From Chromobacterium haemolyticum (GTDB taxonomy: Bacteria > Pseudomonadota > Gammaproteobacteria > Burkholderiales > Chromobacteriaceae), in contig NZ_MUKU01000045.1 of NCBI RefSeq assembly GCF_002081825.1, positions 1 through 37,712 on the forward strand: DNA of 37,712 nucleotides. The letters run 5' to 3'. A model generated the notes under the pieces. That model worked only from the letters and a program-made list of their open reading frames with translations, was not told where the DNA came from and searched no databases. This document shows positions 32,665 through 37,712 of the stretch, piece after piece. Position numbers and translations under genes: made by a program. Every line of letters begins with the position of its first letter. Within the stretch, counting starts at the first letter, position 1.

Positions 32665-34041
32665 TTGACTGATATCTCCACCGAAGCCGGTTTGAAACGC
32701 GGCTTGAAAAACCGCCACATCCAATTGATCGCGCTGGGCGGCGCGGTGGGCACCGGCCTGTTTCTCGGTTCGGCCAGCGTGCTGAAAGCCGCCGGTCCGT
32801 CCATGATTCTGGGCTACGCCATCGCCGGCCTGATCGCCTTCATGATCATGCGCCAACTGGGCGAAATGGTGGCCCAGGAGCCGGTGGCTGGCTCGTTCAG
32901 CCACTTCGCCTACCGTTACTGGGGCGATTTCGCCGGCTTCCTGTCCGGCTGGAACTACTGGGTGCTGTACATCCTGGTCAGCATGGCCGAGCTCACCGCC
33001 GTCGGCGCCTATGTGCAGTACTGGTGGCCGCATGTGCCCGCCTGGGTGTCGGCGCTGGTGTTCTTCGTCTGTATCAACGGCATCAATCTGGCCAACGTCA
33101 AGGTTTACGGCGAGGCGGAGTTCTGGTTCGCGCTGATCAAGGTGGTGGCGGTGATTGCCATGATTCTGTTCGGCGGCTACCTGCTGCTGACCGGCACCGG
33201 CGGTCCGCAAGCCTCGTTCAGCAACCTGTGGAGCGATGGCGGCTTCTTCCCGCATGGTTTCAGCGGCCTGTTCATGATGATGGCGGTGATCATGTTCTCC
33301 TTCGGCGGCCTGGAACTGATTGGCTTGACCGCGGCTGAGGCGGACAATCCGCGAACCACCATTCCCAAGGCGGTGAATCAGGTGATCTACCGCATTCTGA
33401 TCTTCTACATCGGTTCGCTGGTGGTGCTGCTGTCCCTGTACCCGTGGAGCAAGGTGGCGTCCGGCGGCAGCCCCTTCGTGATGATCTTCCAGCAGATTGG
33501 TTCCGGCCTCACCGCCAACCTGCTCAACTTTGTGGTGTTGACTGCGGCGCTGTCGGTATACAACAGCAGCGTCTACGCCAATAGCCGCATGCTGTACGGC
33601 CTGGCCAAGCAGGGCAATGCGCCCAAGACTTTGATGAAAGTGGACAAACGCGGCGTGCCGGTGACGGCGATCCTAGTGTCGGCGGCGGCGACCTTCGCCT
33701 GCGTAATCCTCAACTATGTGTTGCCGGGCGAGGCGCTGGGCATCTTGATGTCGCTGGTGGTGGCCGCCTTGGTGACCAACTGGGCGATGATCAGTCTGAC
33801 GCACTTGAAGTTCCGTCGCGCCAAGGTCGAGGCCGGCGAACAAATGGTATTCAAATCATTTTGGTTCCCGCTGACCAACTGGGTCTGCCTGGCCTTCATG
33901 GCGATGATTTTGCTGATCCTGCTGCTGACGCCGGGCGCCGCGGTATCGGTCTATGTGTTGCCGATATGGCTGGGGTTGTTGTGGGTAGGTTATCGCGCCA
34001 AGGGCGCGCCGGCGGCGGAGCCCGCGCGCCAAACGCCTTGA
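32665..34041 (+). CDS. aroP: AroP-like aromatic amino acid permease, copy 1
   Basis: An amino acid:proton symporter of the APC superfamily in the inner membrane, 458 residues with about 12 helices. It is very close to E. coli AroP as I remember it: RGLKNRHIQLIALGGAVGTG at the N-terminus, the GTGLFLGSASV unwound-helix motif, RQLGEMV, GWNYWVLYILV, and SFGGLELIGLTAAEADNP in the central loop. The start is TTG 32665 with GGGGGC ribosome site; no nearby in-frame ATG fits. A terminator follows at 34098-34132, so it is transcribed apart from copy 2. Phe/Tyr/Trp specificity is inferred. Confidence 0.88.
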   Translation: MTDISTEAGLKRGLKNRHIQLIALGGAVGTGLFLGSASVLKAAGPSMILGYAIAGLIAFMIMRQLGEMVAQEPVAGSFSHFAYRYWGDFAGFLSGWNYWVLYILVSMAELTAVGAYVQYWWPHVPAWVSALVFFVCINGINLANVKVYGEAEFWFALIKVVAVIAMILFGGYLLLTGTGGPQASFSNLWSDGGFFPHGFSGLFMMMAVIMFSFGGLELIGLTAAEADNPRTTIPKAVNQVIYRILIFYIGSLVVLLSLYPWSKVASGGSPFVMIFQQIGSGLTANLLNFVVLTAALSVYNSSVYANSRMLYGLAKQGNAPKTLMKVDKRGVPVTAILVSAAATFACVILNYVLPGEALGILMSLVVAALVTNWAMISLTHLKFRRAKVEAGEQMVFKSFWFPLTNWVCLAFMAMILLILLLTPGAAVSVYVLPIWLGLLWVGYRAKGAPAAEPARQTP

Positions 34042-34071
34042 GGATGTTCTCATCGGTCGCACGGCGACCGT

Positions 34072-34113
34072 AATCGGCAGGGCCCCCTCCCCAATCGGCA
34101 GGGCCCCCTCCCC
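34072..34113. repeat. Perfect 21-bp tandem duplication
   Basis: The unit at 34072-34092 is repeated without change at 34093-34113 (begins AATCGGCAGGGCC). The second copy supplies the left arm of the terminator; the first copy is a spare left arm. Copy number may vary between strains. Confidence 0.85.
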
Positions 34114-34132
34114 TAGGTGGCCCTGCTTTTTT
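34098..34132 (+). terminator. Rho-independent terminator after aroP copy 1
   Basis: The stem GCAGGGCC (34098-34105) with GGCCCTGC (34119-34126), a 13-base loop that can pair further, and six T at 34127-34132. Confidence 0.85.
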
Positions 34133-34157
34133 ACGTAGGCTTATCCGGCCTGAAATG

Positions 34158-34182
34158 TTTATTGGACGATATGTCTAATAAA
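34158..34182. promoter_or_regulatory. Dyad A upstream of aroP copy 2
   Basis: The arms TTTATTGGAC and GTCTAATAAA are complementary with one mismatch, centred at 34170. It shares its GAC-N5-GTC core spacing with dyads B and C. It is a likely operator for an unidentified dimeric regulator. Confidence 0.55.
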
Positions 34183-34230
34183 TTGAAGTCATGGCATTGA
34201 TATACAATCATTTGCCAAATATAGTTAAAT

Positions 34231-34255
34231 GTTTTTTGACCATATGTCTTATTTT
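34231..34255. promoter_or_regulatory. Dyad B upstream of aroP copy 2
   Basis: The core GACCATATGTC (34238-34248), centred at 34243, is flanked by T-rich and TTATTTT sequence. It is in the same register as dyad A (CATATGTCT shared in part) but less symmetrical. Its centre is 73 bp from dyad A. Confidence 0.45.
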
Positions 34256-34314
34256 GTTTAATCTGGTCATGGTTTGTTTGAAGTTGATGTATGTAATAGG
34301 GATGTCTTGCTGGT

Positions 34315-34338
34315 TTTATTGGACAGTTTGTCCAGTTT
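34315..34338. promoter_or_regulatory. Dyad C upstream of aroP copy 2
   Basis: TGGACA (34320-34325) and TGTCCA (34329-34334) form a perfect inverted repeat around GTT, centred at 34327, preceded by TTTAT as in dyad A. Its centre is 84 bp from dyad B and 85 bp upstream of the start codon. Confidence 0.55.
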
Positions 34339-34411
34339 GCGAGTGATAAGGGCCTTGCTGCATTGATGAAGCAATACCGTTCCATTCACTCAATCAGCAG
34401 GAGACGCCAAG

Positions 34412-35788
34412 GTGAGCGTTACCCCCACTTCCACCGGTTTGAAGCGCGAGCTGAAAAACCGCCATATTCAGTTGATCGCGCTGGGCGGCGCGATCGGCAC
34501 CGGTCTGTTCCTGGGCTCGGCCAGCGTGTTGAAAGCGGCCGGACCATCGATGATTCTCGGCTACGCCGTCGCCGGCTTCATCATTTTCCTGATCATGCGC
34601 CAATTGGGCGAAATGCTGGCCGAAGAGCCGGTGGCCGGTTCGCTCAGCCATTTCGCCGACCGTTACTGGGGCAAGTTTCCCGCCTTCTTGTCCGGTTGGA
34701 ATTACTGGGCGCTGTATGTGTTGGCCGGCATGGCCGAGCTGACGGCCGCCGGTGAATACGTGCGCTACTGGTGGCCGGATGTGCCCACCTGGGTCACCGC
34801 GCTGGTGTTCTTCGTGGCGATCACCGGCGTCAATCTGAGCAGCGTCAAATACTATGGCGAGACGGAGTTCTGGTTCGCGCTGATCAAGGTGGGCGCGGTG
34901 ATTGCGATGATCGTGTTCGGCGGCTATCTGCTCTTGTCCGGTAGCGGCGGCCCGCAGGCCTCGGTGAGCAATCTGTGGCGCGATGGCGGCTTCTTCCCGC
35001 ACGGCTTTGGCGGCTTGTTCATGACGATGGCGGTGATCATGTTCTCCTTCGGAGGGCTGGAGCTGATCGGCATGGCGGCGGCGGAGACCCAGGACCCGCA
35101 GAAAACCATTCCCAAGGCGGTGAACCAGGTGATCTACCGCGTGCTGATTTTCTATATCGGCTCGCTGGCGGTATTGCTGTCCTTATATCCGTGGAGCAAG
35201 GTGGCCGCCGGCGGTAGCCCCTTCGTCATGATTTTCGAGCAGATCGGCGCCGGTTTCGCCGCGCACGGGCTCAATTTCGTGGTGCTGACCGCGGCTTTGT
35301 CGGTGTACAACGGCGGCGTCTACGCCACCAGCCGCATGTTGTTCAGCCTGGCTCAGCAGGGCAATGCGCCCAAGCGCATGGCCAAGCTGGACAAGCGCGG
35401 GGTGCCGGTCAATGCCACCTTGTTCTCGGCATTGGCGACTTTCGCCGGCGTGGTGCTTAATTATCTGTTGCCCAATGGGGCGCTGGCGCTGCTGATGTCC
35501 TTGGTGGTGACCGCGCTGGTGATCAACTGGGCGATGATCAGCCTGACGCATCTGAAGTTCCGCCGTGCTCAGGGCGGCCGCAAGCTGGTGTTCGCTTCCC
35601 TGTGGCATCCGGCGGCCAACTGGCTGTGCCTGGCCTTTATGGCGATGATTCTGGGCGTGATGCTGTTCACGCCGGGCGTCGCGGTATCGGTGTATGTGCT
35701 GCCGGCCTGGCTGTTGGTGTTGTGGCTGGGTTTCCGGCTGAAGCGGGCGGGGACGGCCGAGGACGGCTTGGCGGTCGACCAGGCGTGA
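34412..35788 (+). CDS. AroP-like aromatic amino acid permease, copy 2
   Basis: A 458-residue paralogue of the preceding permease with the same 12-helix APC layout (RELKNRHIQLIALGGAIGTG, SASVLKAAGPSMILGYAVAG, SFGGLELIGMAAAETQDP). The start is GTG 34412 behind a CAGGAG site, giving the same length as copy 1. The two differ mostly in loops and the C-terminus, as expected of an older duplication. Its upstream region shares no obvious sequence with that of copy 1 and carries its own dyads, so the copies are probably regulated differently. Substrate preference may also differ. Confidence 0.87.
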   Translation: MSVTPTSTGLKRELKNRHIQLIALGGAIGTGLFLGSASVLKAAGPSMILGYAVAGFIIFLIMRQLGEMLAEEPVAGSLSHFADRYWGKFPAFLSGWNYWALYVLAGMAELTAAGEYVRYWWPDVPTWVTALVFFVAITGVNLSSVKYYGETEFWFALIKVGAVIAMIVFGGYLLLSGSGGPQASVSNLWRDGGFFPHGFGGLFMTMAVIMFSFGGLELIGMAAAETQDPQKTIPKAVNQVIYRVLIFYIGSLAVLLSLYPWSKVAAGGSPFVMIFEQIGAGFAAHGLNFVVLTAALSVYNGGVYATSRMLFSLAQQGNAPKRMAKLDKRGVPVNATLFSALATFAGVVLNYLLPNGALALLMSLVVTALVINWAMISLTHLKFRRAQGGRKLVFASLWHPAANWLCLAFMAMILGVMLFTPGVAVSVYVLPAWLLVLWLGFRLKRAGTAEDGLAVDQA

Positions 35789-35927
35789 GCGCGCATGCCG
35801 GGCTTGACGTACTGAGGCGTAAACCGGCATGCTGGCACACTTATGAAGCAGAAGATCCCATTCCAGACCAAATCGTGGTGGTGGCGCAGCTAATCGGCGC
35901 GCCAGGGATTTTCTCATCTATTTTCCG

Positions 35928-35947
35928 GGCCGCCGTCATGGGCGGCC
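35928..35947 (+). terminator. Possible weak terminator after aroP copy 2
   Basis: The arms GGCCGCC and GGCGGCC form a 7-bp stem with a 6-base loop, followed by TTGTTGT. The tail is poor in T, so termination would be partial. It lies 57 bp before the sodium symporter start codon. Confidence 0.45.
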
Positions 35948-36004
35948 TTGTTGTATTCAGCGTTACCCTGTGCGGCGGCAAACTGTTCTGACTCAGGAGT
36001 TGTC

Positions 36005-37318
36005 ATGTCTCGCACGCAATGGGGTTCCCGCCTCGGTTTCATTCTGGCTTCGGCCGGCGCCACGGTCGGCCTGGGCTCCATCTGGAAGTTTCCTTACGTC
36101 TCCGCGATGAACGGCGGCGGCGCCTTTCTACTGATCTATCTATTGCTGACCTTCACCTTGGGCATCGCCTTGCTGTTGGCCGAGATCGCCATCGGCCGCG
36201 CGGCGGCCTGCGGCGCGGTGAGCGCTTTCGCCCAGCTGGGCTCGCGCCGCTGGAAGCTGGTGGGCTACGCCGGCGTATTGTGCGGCTTTCTAGTGTTTTC
36301 CTTCTACAGCGTGGTGGGCGGCTGGACTCTGGGCTATCTGCTGCGCGCGGTGGACGGCCGGGTGATGAGCAACGACCCGGCGGCGCTGGCGCGCCTGTTC
36401 GGCGATTATGTGTCCGATCCCTTCGAATCCCTGCTGACTCACGCCTTGTTCACCGGGCTGACCTTGCTGGTGGTGATGTGCGGGGTGCAGAAGGGGATTG
36501 AGCGGGCCGGCAAGGTGCTGATGCCGTTGTTGTTCCTGCTGATGCTGGGCCTGATCGCGCGCTCGCTGACCTTGCCGGGCGCGGAGGCCGGCGTGGTGGC
36601 CCTGCTGACGCCGGATTTCTCCAAAGTGACGCCGGGCATGTTGGTGGAGGCCTTGGGCCTGGCCTTCTTCTCCTTGTCGGTGGGCGCCGGCTGCATGATC
36701 GCCTACGGTTCCTACCTGGGCAGGGACGCGAAACTGGCGGGAGCGGCTTTGTGGGTGACCGGCCTGACCACGCTGACCTCGGTCTTGGCCGGCCTGATGA
36801 TCTTTCCGGCGATCTACGCTTTCGGTCTGGATCCGCAGGCCGGTCCGGGCCTGACCTATATGACCATGCCGGTGGTGTTCAACCACCTGCCTTTCGGCCA
36901 AGGCTTGGCGACGGCTTTCTTTCTGCTGCTGCTGATGGCGGCGCTGACTTCTTCGGTGTCCTTGCTGGAACTGGTGGCGGTGTTTCCCATCGACGAATGG
37001 GGCGTCGGCCGCCGCAAGGCGACGCTGCTCATCTGTCTGCTGGTGTTTTGCGCCGGGGTGCCGGCGGCATTGTCCTTTGGGCCGCTGGCGGATTGGAAGC
37101 TGTTCGGCCGCAATGTGTTCGAGCTGATGGATTACACCGCGTCCAACATCCTGCTGCCGCTGGGCGGCATCGGCACCGCCTGCTTCGCCGGCTGGGTGAT
37201 CTGGCCGACCATGCGAGCCGAGTTGCAACTGCCCAGGGCCTTGGCGTCCGGCGTGCGTTTCATCTATTGCTGGGCGGCGCCGGTCCTGATCGGTTTGGTG
37301 CTGGTCTACAATATCTGA
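36005..37318 (+). CDS. Sodium-dependent transporter (NSS/SNF family)
   Basis: A LeuT-fold sodium symporter, 437 residues from ATG 36005 with a CAGGAG site; upstream in-frame codons add a non-conserved stretch. The first helix carries the sodium- and substrate-binding motif GATVGLGSIWKFPY (about residues 18-31). Further on are the FYSVVGGWTLGY segment of helix 3 and the unwound helix 6 region (FFSLSVGAGCMIAYGSYL). About 11 helices can be counted, as in bacterial Tyt1/MhsT-type members. An amino acid substrate is likely, and the location after two aromatic permeases hints at an aromatic one, but this is inference. Confidence 0.88.
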   Translation: MSRTQWGSRLGFILASAGATVGLGSIWKFPYVSAMNGGGAFLLIYLLLTFTLGIALLLAEIAIGRAAACGAVSAFAQLGSRRWKLVGYAGVLCGFLVFSFYSVVGGWTLGYLLRAVDGRVMSNDPAALARLFGDYVSDPFESLLTHALFTGLTLLVVMCGVQKGIERAGKVLMPLLFLLMLGLIARSLTLPGAEAGVVALLTPDFSKVTPGMLVEALGLAFFSLSVGAGCMIAYGSYLGRDAKLAGAALWVTGLTTLTSVLAGLMIFPAIYAFGLDPQAGPGLTYMTMPVVFNHLPFGQGLATAFFLLLLMAALTSSVSLLELVAVFPIDEWGVGRRKATLLICLLVFCAGVPAALSFGPLADWKLFGRNVFELMDYTASNILLPLGGIGTACFAGWVIWPTMRAELQLPRALASGVRFIYCWAAPVLIGLVLVYNI

Positions 37319-37329
37319 GCCGGGGTTCC

Positions 37330-37363
37330 GCGCGCGGCCCGCTGCCCATTGCCGGCCGCGCGC
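37330..37363 (+). terminator. GC-rich hairpin after the sodium symporter
   Basis: The arms GCGCGCGGCC (37330-37339) and GGCCGCGCGC (37354-37363) pair perfectly over 10 bp with a 14-base loop. No T-tract follows, so its efficiency as a terminator is uncertain. Confidence 0.5.
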
Positions 37364-37401
37364 CGCGAAAGCGGCTCACGCTGGCTCCGAACGGGTTCTC
37401 A

Positions 37402-37552
37402 GAACGTTTTTACGATCTCGCGAGCTAAGGCGAGACAAGGCGAAAACAGCTGAGAAAGCGGAATGTACAGGTGGTACATGAGCATTTCGAAGTTGGTTTC
37501 AACGCCCTTGTCCAACTATCCCGCAGACGCGTAGCAGATCGTAAACAGGTTC
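37402..37552. mobile_element. MITE copy 5 in window order (151 bp)
   Basis: The terminal repeats are GAACGTTTTTACGATCT (37402-37418) and AGATCGTAAACAGGTTC (37536-37552). The flanks are TCA on the left and TAA on the right, both of TNA form but not identical. The interior matches copies 1 and 3 with a small extra segment (CCCTTGTCCAACTATC) near the right end. The IS end starts three bases after it. Confidence 0.78.
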
Positions 37553-37555
37553 TAA

Positions 37556-37712
37556 GAGCCTGTTCACGATCTTTTGAGCAACAGCACGAGGAAGGCTAAA
37601 TGGATGAACTGCAAGCTGGTATTGAGTTTCCGCTCGCAGTTCTTCCATAACCGTCGGCATTTCTCAAGCCAAGCAAATGAGCGCTCCACCACCCAACGTT
37701 GAGGCATCACCG
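37556..37712 (-). mobile_element. IS5-family insertion sequence, right end (partial, inverted)
   Basis: This is the reverse complement of bases 1-157, beginning with GAGCCTGTTCACGATCT (37556-37572). It runs off the window edge at exactly the same internal base as the left copy. That is typical of a contig that stops where two copies of a repeat become indistinguishable in assembly. Confidence 0.8.
37564..37712 (-). CDS. IS5-family transposase, C-terminal fragment
   Basis: The mirror image of the fragment at 1-149, with the same 48 or so residues ending in LLLKRS and stop at 37564-37566. The remainder lies outside the window. The two fragments point outward-to-inward, so the complete IS copies, if separate, flank this region in opposite orientations. 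Confidence 0.8.
   Translation of the reverse strand, partial: VMPQRWVVERSFAWLEKCRRLWKNCERKLNTSLQFIHLAFLVLLLKRS

Larger units (their letters stand above)
34042..34411. other. Intergenic region with terminator and phased dyads
   Basis: This 370-bp gap between the two permease genes has a GC-rich left part (tandem duplication and terminator) and a strongly AT-rich right part from 34133. The right part contains three related dyads with GAC...GTC cores. No coding frame of note is seen. Confidence 0.6.

Noticed and set aside
34190-34210. Second FNR-like site (TTGATATACAATCA)
   Set aside because: The right half is AATCA rather than ATCAA, so the spacing and symmetry fail.
34315-34338. Dyad C as a CviR/LuxR quorum-sensing box
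   Set aside because: The pattern TGGACA-N3-TGTCCA does not fit the CTGNCC...GGNCAG arrangement, and related dyads A and B diverge further from it.
1-37712. CRISPR array, tRNA or rRNA genes
   Set aside because: No regularly spaced direct repeats and no tRNA or rRNA landmarks were seen on either strand.

Overview
The window is about 37.7 kb of high-GC DNA and looks like a chromosomal contig from a Neisseriales betaproteobacterium, most likely Chromobacterium or a close relative. This rests on gene content and order: maf-rng, system II cytochrome c maturation next to cytochrome c4 and engB, and comF / bioB-bioF ... bioH-bioC. No similarity search was run. No tRNA, rRNA, CRISPR array, prophage or plasmid backbone was seen; most of the window is core housekeeping and transport.

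Layout. 1-300: an IS5-family transposase tail followed by a MITE. 158-4754 (minus strand): maf, rng, a DUF2459 protein, cysE and a DUF1835 protein, tightly packed. 5003-7158: Bcr/CflA-type exporter and rsmA. 7284-10504: gltIJKL glutamate/aspartate ABC transporter. 10695-13038 (minus): small secreted protein, GIY-YIG protein and TerC/CBS/CorC membrane protein. 13289-17239 (minus): ccsB, resB and cytochrome c4. 17331-17963: engB. 18278-20497 (minus): rlpA, trmL and comF. 20642-28125: biotin genes bioB, bioF, bioH and bioC, with a GAF-GAF-GGDEF-EAL protein and a methyltransferase between bioF and bioH. 28129-31312: GNAT, patatin lipoprotein, GST and fatty acid hydroxylase. 31428-32150 (minus): glycine-zipper protein. 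32665-35788: two tandem aroP-like permeases. 36005-37318: sodium symporter. 37402-37712: another MITE and an inverted copy of the same IS end.

The most unusual feature is a family of five short non-autonomous elements (about 110-151 bp, one a remnant). Their 17-bp terminal inverted repeats nearly match the end of the IS flanking the window, and their targets fit a TNA trinucleotide. In three cases (ccsB, rlpA, the glycine-zipper gene) the target TTA is exactly the complement of the gene's TAA stop codon, so the element lies between stop codon and terminator without changing the protein. In a fourth (the DUF1835 gene) the frame runs into the element, which now encodes the last 47 or so residues.

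Two regulatory regions also stand out. A perfect FNR/Anr box with class II promoter geometry lies upstream of the first aroP-like gene. Three related dyads spaced 73 and 84 bp apart, close to whole helical turns, lie upstream of the second.
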